64,000 bases of DNA from contig CAMCKH010000002.1 in assembly GCA_945875435.1 (NCBI GenBank), positions 1-64,000 of the forward strand. Reading direction: 5' to 3'. Of this stretch, positions 8,278-18,112 are shown piece by piece; position 1 is the stretch's first letter; each line of letters starts with the position of its first letter. The notes beneath the pieces are model-generated. The model was not told where the DNA came from. It saw only the letters and a program-made list of their open reading frames with translations, and did not search any database. A program made the translations under genes and the position numbers. This DNA is from an uncultured Erysipelotrichaceae bacterium (GTDB lineage Bacteria; Bacillota_I; Bacilli_A; Erysipelotrichales; Erysipelotrichaceae).

Positions 8278-9513
8278 TTAAATTACAAAATTTCCTGACT
8301 TAAATACTTGAACTTTTTCGCCATTTTCTTTAATTCCGATAATTTCCATATCTTCAGTTCCAAACATAAAGTCTACATGATTGATAGAAATAGAATTACC
8401 TCCTTTTTCAAGTAATTCCTCATCACTCATATTAACTCCACCTTTAATATTAGTAGGATAACATTTACCAAGAGCCATATGACAAGAAGCATTTTCATCA
8501 AATAGTGTATTAATAAATAGAATATTTAAATTAGAGATTGGTGAATTATGAGAAATTAAAGCAATTTCTCCAATATGTCTACTTCCTTCATCAGAATTTA
8601 AAAGATTATCTAAAAATTCATTACCTACTTCTGCAAATGATTCCACAACTTTTCCGTCTTTAAAAATTAATTTGAATTTGTCAATAATAGTTCCGTGATA
8701 ATCAAGCGGCTTACTGCTATAAACAACCCCATTAACATTTAAACGATTCGGCATTGTAAATACCTCTTCTGTAGGAATGTTAGGGTTAAATTCTTGTCCG
8801 TTTATTGAAGCCACTGAACTACCACCTTCCCAAATATGGTCTTTAACCAAGCCGATTTCTATATCTGTTCCAAGACTATTTTTAAAGTGCAATGATTTAA
8901 AATTATATTCATTCATTTTACTAGAATATTTTTTAATATTTTCATTGTGTTTTTTCCAGGCATCTATTGAATTTTCTTCACTAATTCTACTGGTGTAAAA
9001 AATCGCATCCCACAATTTTGAAACAGCTTCTTTTTCTTCTAAATCAGGAAATACTTTTTTAGCCCACTCAGCATTAGGATAAGCAACTATAGACCATTGA
9101 CCAATATTATTCATTGAATAATAAGCATATTTTTGCATTTCCTTACCTATACTTCCAAATACTTTAGCTAATTTTTGTGGATCAAGACCATTATATAAAC
9201 CAGGTTTTTCACTAATTACATGTAATGTACAAGCTCCTTTTTCAATAAAATATTCAATCTCTGCTTTACGATAATCTTTGACTACAGAAAGAACTTCAAC
9301 ATCTGCGTTTTGAAGCGATAACTTAGAAACTTCATCATCATTATATTTTACAATTACTTCTTCTGCACCTTTTTCATAAGCATCTTTTACTAAAATTCTT
9401 ACAAAATCATATGCTTCAACCGGTGAAGAAATCACTAATTTTTGACCTTTTTTAACATTGACACCGACATTTATTGCAACTTTTGAAAACTCTTCTAATA
9501 ATTTTCTATTCAT
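8278..9513 (-). CDS. M29-family metallo-aminopeptidase (AmpS/PepS type)
   Basis: Cytosolic aminopeptidase of the thermophilic M29 family, which trims N-terminal residues from peptides with a two-metal centre. The 411-residue length fits. The N-terminus KVAINVGVNVKKGQKLVI is the typical opening. EVFTMPNRLNVNG, the SRHIGEIALI segment, and the C-terminal HMALGKCYP and NHVDFMFGTEDM regions supply the conserved Glu, His and Asp ligands. Shine-Dalgarno AGGAGG precedes the ATG. It starts eight bases after polC, so it is the last gene of the recG-rnc-polC operon. Peptide specificity cannot be read from sequence. Confidence 0.9.
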   Translation of the reverse strand: MNRKLLEEFSKVAINVGVNVKKGQKLVISSPVEAYDFVRILVKDAYEKGAEEVIVKYNDDEVSKLSLQNADVEVLSVVKDYRKAEIEYFIEKGACTLHVISEKPGLYNGLDPQKLAKVFGSIGKEMQKYAYYSMNNIGQWSIVAYPNAEWAKKVFPDLEEKEAVSKLWDAIFYTSRISEENSIDAWKKHNENIKKYSSKMNEYNFKSLHFKNSLGTDIEIGLVKDHIWEGGSSVASINGQEFNPNIPTEEVFTMPNRLNVNGVVYSSKPLDYHGTIIDKFKLIFKDGKVVESFAEVGNEFLDNLLNSDEGSRHIGEIALISHNSPISNLNILFINTLFDENASCHMALGKCYPTNIKGGVNMSDEELLEKGGNSISINHVDFMFGTEDMEIIGIKENGEKVQVFKSGNFVI

Positions 9514-9521
9514 ATTTCCTC

Positions 9522-12500
9522 CTAAAATAAAGTTGTTTGATTTGAATCATCTAAATTTAATAAAACTCCTAATTTTTCTAACTTATCTTTTAAAGTTTTA
9601 GAAATTTGGGTTCTGCTCATCAAATCTTCTTTAGAACTAAATTCACCTTTATTTCTAGCTTCAACTATACTATCAGCAACCGCCTCTCCTAAACCATCAA
9701 CCACGGTAAATGGTGGTATTATTTCTTTAGGATTGTTAGGGTTAATTCTAAATTCTTTTGAAAGTGATAGATTCAAATCTATATTTGTCATTTTATAGCC
9801 TCTACAAGCCATTTCAAATGATATCTCTAGTGTATCATATAAATCAATTTCTTTCTTACTAATTGGATTATTTGGGTCTTTAAGTTCTTTTTTTCTATTT
9901 ATTTCTTCCATTCTATTTTTAATACCTTGTGCATCTAAAATCATAGTTTCAATTTCAAAAGCGTTGCATCTTAAACTAAAGAATGAAATGTAATAATGAA
10001 CAGGTTTATAAACCTTAAACCAAGCTACTCTAATCGCCATAATAACATAGGCGACCGCATGAGCCTTAGGGAACATATATTTTATTTTTTTACAAGATTC
10101 AATATACCAATCAGGGATATTGTGAGCTTTCATTTCTTTTTCTTGTTCTTCGCTAAGACCTTTACCTTTTCGTACACATTCCATAATATTAAAGGCATTT
10201 TTAGACTCAAGATTATGTTTAATTAAATAAGTCATAATATCATCACGACAACCTATAACCTCTTGTAACTTAATATTTTTTTGTTCAATTAGATCTTTAG
10301 CGTTATTATTCCAAACATCAGTACCATGAGAAAGCCCAGATATTTGAACTAAATCACTAAAACAATTAGGCTTAGTAAGTTCTAAAATTCCTCTAACAAA
10401 TCTAGTTCCAAATTCAGGTAAACCACAAGCACCAGTAACTTCATCATAAATATTATTGATAATACCTAAAGATTTTGATGAATTAAAAATACTCATAACT
10501 TTTTCATCATTCATTGGGATATCTTTAGGATTAATACCGCTAATATTTTCCAACAATTTCATCGCACTTGGATCTACATGTCCTAAAATATCAAACTTTA
10601 AAACATTATCGTGAATTTCGTTAAAATCAAAATGAGTAGTTTTCCATTCAGCATCCAAAGCATTTGCAGGATATTGTACAGGTGTAAAATCATAAACATC
10701 TTTATCACTAGGAATAACAATAATACCACCTGGGTGTTGTCCTGTTGTTCTTTTAACACCCTCACAAGCTACAGAAAGCTTTTCTTTCATCGCTCTTGAC
10801 ATATAAGTGATATTCATTTCATCACAATAACCTTTAACATAACCAAAGGCAGTTTTTTCAGCCACCGTACTTATTGTACCAGCTCTAAAAACATGATCTT
10901 TACCAAAAACTTCTCTAGTGAATAAATGTGCTTTTTCTTGGTACTCACTACTAAAATTCAAATCTATATCAGGAACTTTATCACCCTCAAAACCTAAGAA
11001 GGTTTCAAAAGGTATATCCTGACCATCTCCTATCATTTTTTCATTGCAAATATCACAATTTTTATCTTTTAAATTATAACCACTATAACTACTATTTGCC
11101 CATTCAACCTTTTTACAGTTAGGACAGCGATAGTGTGCTGGTAAAGGATTAACTTCTGTAATTCCCGCAAGCGTAGCGATAATACTACTACCAACACTAC
11201 CTCTAGATCCTACTAAATATCCTTCATCATTTGATTTTTTTACCAATAAATGCGATACGTAATAAACAACTCCATAACCATTAGAAATAATTGCATCTAA
11301 TTCTTTTTTGATTCTTTTATCGATAAATTCATCCCTATTTTCGCCATACAACTTAATAGCATTCGCCTCAACAATATCTGTTAATAATTTATCACTATTT
11401 TCAATATGAGGAGGGAATAAACTCTTATGCATAGGTTTAACATTTTCACAAATATCAAGTATTTTATTGGTATTTTTAACTACAATATCATCAATTAGAT
11501 CATCATCTTCTAAAAAACTAAAAGATTTTTTCATTTCTTTAGTATTTAAAAACTTTTGGTTAGGTGTTATTTGTTTTAAACGCTTTTCTTTATCATAAAT
11601 ATATAAAGGATGTCTTGCACCACCTATACCAGGGGTGTTGATATATACATCTCTAATAATTTTAGAAGATTCAGCAACATATCTAGCATCAGTTGTTGCG
11701 ACCACAATTTTATTAAATTTAATAGCGGTTTTAATTATTCTTTTAATGATATCTTTTAAAATATCAATGTTAGAAATTTTTCCACTTTCAACAAGATGTC
11801 TATAATTTTCAAGTGGTTGAATCTCGATATAATCATACATTTTAACTGCTTCTTCTAAATCATCTTGACTTTTATAAGCCGCACTTTCAAAAACCTCACC
11901 ATTATAACCACTAGAACCTAAAAGTAAATCAGCTCTATACATTTGTAAAGTCTTTCTAAATATTCTAGGTTCAGCCATATAATCAGAATCTGAATTTTTA
12001 CTATTGGCTTTACCAAAAACAGCTAATTGATCTGTATGAGAAATAGAAACTAACTTAAATAAATCTTTAAGACCTTTTTTGTTTTTAACAATTAAATTAA
12101 TATGATTTGCAAAATTCTTTACAAAAGCATCTTCGCTTTGATGGTTAGCAAGATCATTTAAAGTAACAATATTTGATTTTAATAATTCAGGCATTATTTT
12201 ATTAAAAACTTTAGCCAAAACTTCAGCATCATAGTCTGCTCTATGAGCAACTTGTTCATCATAACTAATACCTAAAAGCTTAGCCAAATTACCTAAACGA
12301 TAAGATCTTCTGTTTTTGTATAAAGACCTTGCAAGATCTAAGGTATCAATGACTGGATTTTCTAATTTTGGATAGCCTATTCTTTTAAATTCTTCATTAA
12401 CAAAGTTAAAATCAAAACTAGCATTATGAGCAACTATAACTCTATTTTTAAATATTTTTACCAAATCATCAGCCAACTCTCCAAAAGTTCTAGCTTTTTC

Positions 12501-13859
12501 AACATCGCTATTTTTAATGTTGGTGATGTTTTGGATATGTACAGGTATTTCTATTGGCGGCTTAACAAAAAAATCATACCTGTCTATTTCCATCCCGTTT
12601 TTATATATAACAGCTCCAAATTCAATTATATAATCGTAATAAGTTGAAAGACCTGTGGTTTCCAAATCAAAAATTACATATTCCAAATCTTTTAAATTAT
12701 CATCTGTAGAATTTCTAACAATATTTAAACGCTCATTAACTAAATTTAATTGAACTCCATAAAGCATTTTAAATTCTTTATCAGGATTCTTTTTTAATAA
12801 TGATTCTACTGTTTTTTGAGCTTTGGGAAAGGCTTGAACATTCATATGATCGCATAAAGCAATACCTTTATGACCCATTTTAAAAGCAGCATTTATAAAC
12901 TCAGAAACATCGCATACTCCATCCATTTCACTTCTATTTGAATGAATATCAAGTTCAACTCTTTTAATTTCTGCATCATCTAAAATATCATCAAAAACTT
13001 CTTGTTCCTCTATTTTATCACTGAATAAACAATAGTCTTTAGCATAATTATCATAACGATAAGAACCTTCAAATTTATAAGTTTTACCTTTACTAATTCC
13101 TAATAATTTTTCTTTGCTGAATCTTGAACCTTCGCTATTTTTGACAATTATTGCAGCAGATTCATCTTCGATATATAAAGTTTGAAAAAATCTACCAGTT
13201 TTCGTTTCGATATTATCAATTTTAAAAACTTTACCTATAACACTAATATCATTCATTTCATCAGTTAAATCTATCAATTTAACTGCAATAGTATTTTTTT
13301 TGTATTTTTGGTATTTTTTAACTTCTTTAACTTCATTTTCTTCTTTTTTATTTATCACTTTATAAACTACAGCTTCATCTTTAGCGACATCAAATTCACC
13401 ATCAACAAAATCTATTTCAATATCATAATTAATACCCTTTTTTTCTAATAATGTTTTTAAAAAGTTAAGTTCTAATTGAAAAATTTCATAATCATTATCA
13501 CTTTCTAATAATATTCTGCATTTATTGTTATTTATTTGAGGATACATATTAATATTAAAAAGTCTTTTATTTCCTAAATTTTTAATATAATCAACAATCT
13601 CTAAAGCAGAAAGATCAGTTTCTTTACTCGATATTTCAAGTTCTAAAAAACCGGAATTTTCTAGTATATTTTCTGTAACAAAATCATTAAATTGTTTGTA
13701 TAAATTAAATGGCAAAGTTTTTTGAATCTTTATTTTTAAAAATAATCTTTTTTCATCACGATAAAAAATTCCTTTTTCAATTTCTAAATTGTCAAAATAA
13801 GCAATTTCGGTTTGATTTAAACTATATTTTTTATAAAAATCATCAAGCAATATATTCAT
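9522..13859 (-). CDS. polC: DNA polymerase III, PolC-type alpha subunit
   Basis: Replicative DNA polymerase of low-GC Gram-positives, 1445 residues, full length. Order: N-terminal and OB domains, first PHP segment (about 301-390), inserted DEDDh proofreading exonuclease (394-555: FDLETTG, AHNASFDFNF, HRADYDAE, all catalytic acids present), second PHP segment (to about 790), polymerase palm with SRGSVGSS (885-892) and PDIDLNFS (963-970), and a zinc finger with Cys 912, 915, 935 and 938. The PHP part is degenerate: the HxH motif reads DIH, and the NVHY motif reads DARY (about 724-727), so the PHP metal site is probably dead. Preceded in frame by the rnc TGA stop. Confidence 0.97.
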   Translation of the reverse strand: MNILLDDFYKKYSLNQTEIAYFDNLEIEKGIFYRDEKRLFLKIKIQKTLPFNLYKQFNDFVTENILENSGFLELEISSKETDLSALEIVDYIKNLGNKRLFNINMYPQINNNKCRILLESDNDYEIFQLELNFLKTLLEKKGINYDIEIDFVDGEFDVAKDEAVVYKVINKKEENEVKEVKKYQKYKKNTIAVKLIDLTDEMNDISVIGKVFKIDNIETKTGRFFQTLYIEDESAAIIVKNSEGSRFSKEKLLGISKGKTYKFEGSYRYDNYAKDYCLFSDKIEEQEVFDDILDDAEIKRVELDIHSNRSEMDGVCDVSEFINAAFKMGHKGIALCDHMNVQAFPKAQKTVESLLKKNPDKEFKMLYGVQLNLVNERLNIVRNSTDDNLKDLEYVIFDLETTGLSTYYDYIIEFGAVIYKNGMEIDRYDFFVKPPIEIPVHIQNITNIKNSDVEKARTFGELADDLVKIFKNRVIVAHNASFDFNFVNEEFKRIGYPKLENPVIDTLDLARSLYKNRRSYRLGNLAKLLGISYDEQVAHRADYDAEVLAKVFNKIMPELLKSNIVTLNDLANHQSEDAFVKNFANHINLIVKNKKGLKDLFKLVSISHTDQLAVFGKANSKNSDSDYMAEPRIFRKTLQMYRADLLLGSSGYNGEVFESAAYKSQDDLEEAVKMYDYIEIQPLENYRHLVESGKISNIDILKDIIKRIIKTAIKFNKIVVATTDARYVAESSKIIRDVYINTPGIGGARHPLYIYDKEKRLKQITPNQKFLNTKEMKKSFSFLEDDDLIDDIVVKNTNKILDICENVKPMHKSLFPPHIENSDKLLTDIVEANAIKLYGENRDEFIDKRIKKELDAIISNGYGVVYYVSHLLVKKSNDEGYLVGSRGSVGSSIIATLAGITEVNPLPAHYRCPNCKKVEWANSSYSGYNLKDKNCDICNEKMIGDGQDIPFETFLGFEGDKVPDIDLNFSSEYQEKAHLFTREVFGKDHVFRAGTISTVAEKTAFGYVKGYCDEMNITYMSRAMKEKLSVACEGVKRTTGQHPGGIIVIPSDKDVYDFTPVQYPANALDAEWKTTHFDFNEIHDNVLKFDILGHVDPSAMKLLENISGINPKDIPMNDEKVMSIFNSSKSLGIINNIYDEVTGACGLPEFGTRFVRGILELTKPNCFSDLVQISGLSHGTDVWNNNAKDLIEQKNIKLQEVIGCRDDIMTYLIKHNLESKNAFNIMECVRKGKGLSEEQEKEMKAHNIPDWYIESCKKIKYMFPKAHAVAYVIMAIRVAWFKVYKPVHYYISFFSLRCNAFEIETMILDAQGIKNRMEEINRKKELKDPNNPISKKEIDLYDTLEISFEMACRGYKMTNIDLNLSLSKEFRINPNNPKEIIPPFTVVDGLGEAVADSIVEARNKGEFSSKEDLMSRTQISKTLKDKLEKLGVLLNLDDSNQTTLF

Positions 13860-13865
13860 AAAACC

Positions 13866-14543
13866 TCATTTCACTAACTTTAATAAAGCATCTTTTGCAG
13901 CTAATTTTTGTGCTTCTTTTTTACTACTAGCAATTCCTTTGCCTAATATTATACCATCTACTTTTACTGCGATTTCAAATGTAGGAGCGTTGCTTGGTCC
14001 ATAATTATTAATCAATACATACTCAATATCGCTTCTTCTATCCGCCTGAACAAATTCTTGAAGTTGGGTTTTATAATCAATAACTCCTTCTCTTTCTTTA
14101 ATTTGATCACCCATAATCTTATCTAAAAACAAAGATACTTTATCATATCCATATTCTAAATAAATAGCTCCCACAAGAGATTCAAACATATCAGCTATTA
14201 CTGAGCTTCGTTCTCTTCCTCCCATTTTTTCTTCACCAGCACCTAACTTTAAATATCTGTTAAGTTCGTATTTTTTAACATAACCAGATAGTGCTTTTTC
14301 ATTAACAAGATATGATCTTAAAGTTGTCATTTTACCTTCAGAAAGTGGTGGTTTTAAATTGTATATCTTGTTTGAAGTATAAATTTGTAAAACCGCATCT
14401 CCCATAAATTCTAATCTTTCGTTACTATTGATGCTTTCCTTATGCTCATTAACATAGGAAGAATGGGTTAATGCTTCCTCTATCAAATTGTTATAACTAA
14501 CACTTATACCTATTTCTTTTAAAAAATCATAAATAGTTTTCAT
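13866..14543 (-). CDS. rnc: Ribonuclease III
   Basis: Double-strand-specific endoribonuclease that processes rRNA and mRNA. The signature NERLEFMGDAVL contains the catalytic acids, the second acidic motif is in VIADMFESLVGAIYLE, and a C-terminal dsRNA-binding domain ends in KKEAQKLAAKDALL. I place the start at ATG 14543, where GAGGTG is well spaced; a GTG two codons upstream is part of that Shine-Dalgarno. The TGA stop is followed in frame, three codons later, by the polC ATG, so reading TGA as Trp would fuse the two enzymes. In many Firmicutes rnc lies beside smc; here it sits between recG and polC. Confidence 0.95.
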   Translation of the reverse strand: MKTIYDFLKEIGISVSYNNLIEEALTHSSYVNEHKESINSNERLEFMGDAVLQIYTSNKIYNLKPPLSEGKMTTLRSYLVNEKALSGYVKKYELNRYLKLGAGEEKMGGRERSSVIADMFESLVGAIYLEYGYDKVSLFLDKIMGDQIKEREGVIDYKTQLQEFVQADRRSDIEYVLINNYGPSNAPTFEIAVKVDGIILGKGIASSKKEAQKLAAKDALLKLVK

Positions 14544-14550
14544 ATTCACC

Positions 14551-16536
14551 TCAATTCAATATATTTTTAATAGTATTATTATTAATACTGCTCATAACTT
14601 TTTCCTTATTTATATAATCATTAAAAAATTCCTTTGCGTCCTTTTTGCAAAATTCAATAATTTTAATATCTTTATAAAAATCTACTATTTTAAATTTCGC
14701 AAAACCTGACTGACTTGTACCTAAAATATCACCAGGTCCTCTTAACTTTAAATCCTCTTCACTTATCAAGTAACCATCTAATGTTTCTTCTAATATTTTA
14801 AGTCTAGTTACATTTTCTTTATCGGTAAGCATATAAAAATACCCCTTATCACTTCCTCTAAGAACTCTTCCTCTTAATTGATGAAGCTGACTTAAACCAA
14901 ACCTTTCAGCATTATATACAACCATAGTTGTAGCATTTTCAACATTTAAACCCACTTCAATAATGGTGGTTGAAATTAAAATATCAATTTTGCGATTAAT
15001 AAAATCTTGCATCACTGTATTTATTTCATCATCTTTCATTTTTCCATGAAGATATGAAACATTATAACCCTTAAATTCTTTTGAAATTTTTAAACTTAAA
15101 CTTTCAACATATTCGGTATCATTTTTATTCTCTAAAATCGCAGCAGCCACAATGTAAATTTGTTTATGCTGCTTCAATCTATCTAAAAGTTCATTTTTAA
15201 TTTCTTCGATACCATTGCTTTGGATTATTTTGCTATCACACCCACCTCTACCTAAGGGCATAGTTTTAATAGTTGAAATATCTAAATGACCAGATAAAAT
15301 ATTAGCTAATGTTCTTGGGATAGGGGTTGCACTCATCATTAAAAAATCTAAAGAATCACTTTTATCTTTAATCATTTTTCTTTGTATAACCCCAAAGCGA
15401 TGTTGTTCATCATTGATTACTAATCCTAACTTATTATAATTAACATTATTTTGAAATACAGAATGAGTTCCTATAACTATATCAATATCACCATTTAATA
15501 TTTCTTTTTTTAACAATTCTTTTTCTTTATTTTTAAAACTTCCTAAAAACAACTTGATATTTATATTTATTTTGTTAAATATTTTTAAAAAAGTGTCGTA
15601 GTGTTGTTTTGCTAAAATCTCTGTAGGACAAAGCAAAACTCCTTGATTTCCACTTAAAAAGTTCGCATACAAAACTATCCCTGCAACTACTGTTTTACCA
15701 CTACCAACATCACCCTGAAGTAATCTGTTCATTGAATGGGGACTTTTTAAATCATTTAAAATATCATCAATGCAACTCATTTGGTCTTTTGTCAAAACAA
15801 AAGGTAATGAATTAATTAAATTTTCAACTTTATTTTGATTAAATGATTTTTGAGTTTTTTGATTTTGATTTTTCATACTTTCTAAATTTAAGTAAAAAAC
15901 AAACAACTCTTCATACTTCAAATAACGATAAGCCTCTTTTATATCTTCTGCAGAAGTTGCAAAATGCATATTCATAATAGCTTTTTTTCTACTGATCAAA
16001 TTATGTTTTTTCAAATAAATATCAGGTACTATCTCATCAATATAATTTAATCTTGATTCTATATTATCCTTATTTTTAATAAAAATTTTTCTAATTTCGT
16101 TTTGTTTAATTTCACTTTTCAAAGGATAATCCCTAACAATTCCTATAAAACTATTATTTATATTTTGAGATATACTTCTAACTATAATTTCATTAATATT
16201 ATTATATAGACCTTCTACATATATTTCTTTTTCAAGATCCAATTTTAACCAGGGTTGATTAAAAATTTTTAAAGTTAATTCTTGACAGTTTAAGCTAACT
16301 TTAAAAGTACAAATTGAATTTTTTCCTTTTTTATTTCTACCATAATAAAAAGATTTAGGTTTAGAAATGATTATTGCTTTAAAACATACTCTTTCATTCA
16401 AAATAAATTCATCATAATTTTGAAGTTTGTTGATTTGAAAACCTCTAGGATAATAACTAAAAAAATCATTAAAATTTTTAATTTCTAACTTTGTTAAAAT
16501 ATCTTTTTCTTTTAAGGTTAGCTTTAAAAAATCCAT
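14551..16536 (-). CDS. recG: ATP-dependent DNA helicase RecG
   Basis: Branch-migration helicase that remodels stalled forks and recombination intermediates. An N-terminal wedge/OB region (to about 250) is followed by two RecA-like helicase domains: Walker A GDVGSGKT, DEQH box in INDEQHRFGV, motif III MSATPIPRT, and motif VI QLHQLRGRVLRG, with the RecG tail near SEEDLKLRGPGDILG. I choose ATG 16536 (MDFLKLT, 661 residues): TATAAT lies exactly six bases upstream and the extra fifteen codons of the longer frame would overlap the promoter. First gene of the recG-rnc-polC-aminopeptidase operon, divergent from rsmG. Confidence 0.95.
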   Translation of the reverse strand: MDFLKLTLKEKDILTKLEIKNFNDFFSYYPRGFQINKLQNYDEFILNERVCFKAIIISKPKSFYYGRNKKGKNSICTFKVSLNCQELTLKIFNQPWLKLDLEKEIYVEGLYNNINEIIVRSISQNINNSFIGIVRDYPLKSEIKQNEIRKIFIKNKDNIESRLNYIDEIVPDIYLKKHNLISRKKAIMNMHFATSAEDIKEAYRYLKYEELFVFYLNLESMKNQNQKTQKSFNQNKVENLINSLPFVLTKDQMSCIDDILNDLKSPHSMNRLLQGDVGSGKTVVAGIVLYANFLSGNQGVLLCPTEILAKQHYDTFLKIFNKININIKLFLGSFKNKEKELLKKEILNGDIDIVIGTHSVFQNNVNYNKLGLVINDEQHRFGVIQRKMIKDKSDSLDFLMMSATPIPRTLANILSGHLDISTIKTMPLGRGGCDSKIIQSNGIEEIKNELLDRLKQHKQIYIVAAAILENKNDTEYVESLSLKISKEFKGYNVSYLHGKMKDDEINTVMQDFINRKIDILISTTIIEVGLNVENATTMVVYNAERFGLSQLHQLRGRVLRGSDKGYFYMLTDKENVTRLKILEETLDGYLISEEDLKLRGPGDILGTSQSGFAKFKIVDFYKDIKIIEFCKKDAKEFFNDYINKEKVMSSINNNTIKNILN

Positions 16537-16548
16537 ATAATTATTATA
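16537..16548 (-). promoter_or_regulatory. Leaderless promoter of recG operon (-10)
   Basis: TATAAT on the minus strand (16543-16548), then six bases, then ATG. No ribosome-binding sequence is possible between them. Confidence 0.6.
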
Positions 16549-16657
16549 ACTAAAAAATAAAATCTTTTCTAATTTTAACAAATAAAGCCTTATCTTTTAT
16601 TTTTAATTTTTTTATTTTTATAATTTATTTTTTATGGAATATAAATGATTTTTTTAA

Positions 16658-16669
16658 TATAATAATTGT
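16658..16669 (+). promoter_or_regulatory. Leaderless promoter of rsmG (-10)
   Basis: TATAAT at 16658-16663, six bases, then the GTG start codon of rsmG. There is no Shine-Dalgarno sequence. Confidence 0.55.
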
Positions 16670-17368
16670 GTGAACTTAAATGAATTTAAAAAAGAATTAG
16701 AAACTTACAAAATCAAAGTTAACGAATTGATGTTAGAACAATTTGATATCTATGCAAAAGAATTAATAAGTTATAACGAAAGAATTAACTTAACATCTAT
16801 CACAAATTATGAAGATATTATCGCAAAGCATTTTTTTGATTGTTTACTTCCTTTTAGTATGGTTAATTTCAAAAGCGATGATAAACTTGCGGATGTAGGT
16901 AGTGGTGCGGGTTTTCCTGGTTTAGTTTTAAAAATCGCTTTTCCCGAACTAAACATCACTTTAATTGAACCTACTTTAAAAAGATGTATTTTTTTAAAAC
17001 ATATAATTGATATTTTAAATTTAAAGAAAATAGAAATAATCAATGATAGAGTTGAAAATTTAAACAAATATAGACAAACTTTTGATTACGTAACCGCAAG
17101 AGCCGTATCTAACATAAGTGTGTTAAGTGAAATTTCCGCACCACTTTTAAAAATCAATGGAAATTTAATACTTTTGAGAGGGAAAGACGGTATTAACGAA
17201 TTAAAAGATGCACAAAATGCTTTTAAAATATTAAATTTAAGTGAAGTTATAACTAAAGAAATGAGTTATGAAAATAATCTTAGAATAAATTCAATTTATA
17301 AATTAACTAAAAAAATAGATTCAAAATACCCTAGAAATTATGGAGCAATTAAGAAAAAACCACTATGA
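16670..17368 (+). CDS. rsmG: 16S rRNA (guanine527-N7)-methyltransferase RsmG
   Basis: SAM-dependent methyltransferase that modifies G527 of 16S rRNA. Glycine-rich SAM motif VGSGAGFPGLVLKI, acidic loop IEPTLKRCIFL, and ARAVSNISVL are diagnostic of GidB/RsmG. The 232-residue length is typical. It starts with GTG, apparently without a leader. Its TGA overlaps the ATG of the following noc-like gene by four bases. The order rsmG-noc-soj-spo0J matches that near the Bacillus origin, but mnmE and mnmG do not precede it here; recG is divergent instead. Confidence 0.95.
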   Translation: MNLNEFKKELETYKIKVNELMLEQFDIYAKELISYNERINLTSITNYEDIIAKHFFDCLLPFSMVNFKSDDKLADVGSGAGFPGLVLKIAFPELNITLIEPTLKRCIFLKHIIDILNLKKIEIINDRVENLNKYRQTFDYVTARAVSNISVLSEISAPLLKINGNLILLRGKDGINELKDAQNAFKILNLSEVITKEMSYENNLRINSIYKLTKKIDSKYPRNYGAIKKKPL

Positions 17369-18105
17369 AAGAAATAAAAAAAATAAACATTAATTTAATT
17401 AAAGTTCCTAAAAAATATTATCGTAAACATAGCCAAAAAGAAATTGAAAAACTGTCTAAGCTAATTAAGAAAAATGGCTTACTACAACCAATAATTGTTA
17501 AAAGGTTAGATGATGGTTTTGAAATAATTGAAGGTAAAAAAAGGTTTTTTGCTTGCAGCCAAAATAACTTAAATGAAATTGATGTTATTATTGTTGAAAA
17601 TGATGAAGATTTTGATGATTTCAATTTAATAGAAGCTAATCAAAGTTCAGGTTTAAACCCTATAGAAGAAGCGTTGATTTACCAAAGAATAATAAATAAA
17701 GAAAACATCACTCAATCTGAACTCGCAAAAAAATTAAACCTTACCCAAGGAACCGTTGCGAATAAAATAAGATTATTAAAACTACCTGAATTTGTAAAAG
17801 ATTTAGTTGTAAATAATTTTTTAAGTGAAAGACACGCAAGAGCTTTGTTGAAGGTCAAAGATGAAGATTTAGAAAATGTATGCAATAAAATAATTGAAAA
17901 AAAATACACTGTAAAAGCTACGGAAAGTTATATTGAAAGACTTTATTCAAAAGAAATTCAGAAAGGTTATGTTGGGAATGTTTTAATAGGTATAAATACC
18001 ATTAAAGAAGCGTTTAGGCAATGTAAAAATTTAGGAATGGATTGCAACATAAATGAAGTTGAATATAAAAACGAAATAAAGTTAGTTATAAGATTTAAAA
18101 AATAG
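17365..18105 (+). CDS. noc: Noc-like ParB paralogue (nucleoid occlusion)
   Basis: ParB-family protein of 246 residues in the position of noc, between rsmG and soj. It has an N-terminal ParB domain (about 5-110), a helix-turn-helix in SELAKKLNLTQGTVANKIR (about 120-145) and a C-terminal region. In Bacillus, Noc binds DNA and membrane and keeps FtsZ off the nucleoid. The CTP-binding motifs are altered: GERRxRA reads GKKRFFA (57-63) and ENxQRxDL reads EANQSSGL (90-97), while the Spo0J in this cluster keeps both. It may therefore not work as a CTP-dependent clamp. Identity as Noc rests on synteny. Confidence 0.75.
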   Translation: MKEIKKININLIKVPKKYYRKHSQKEIEKLSKLIKKNGLLQPIIVKRLDDGFEIIEGKKRFFACSQNNLNEIDVIIVENDEDFDDFNLIEANQSSGLNPIEEALIYQRIINKENITQSELAKKLNLTQGTVANKIRLLKLPEFVKDLVVNNFLSERHARALLKVKDEDLENVCNKIIEKKYTVKATESYIERLYSKEIQKGYVGNVLIGINTIKEAFRQCKNLGMDCNINEVEYKNEIKLVIRFKK

Positions 18106-18112
18106 GAGGAAT

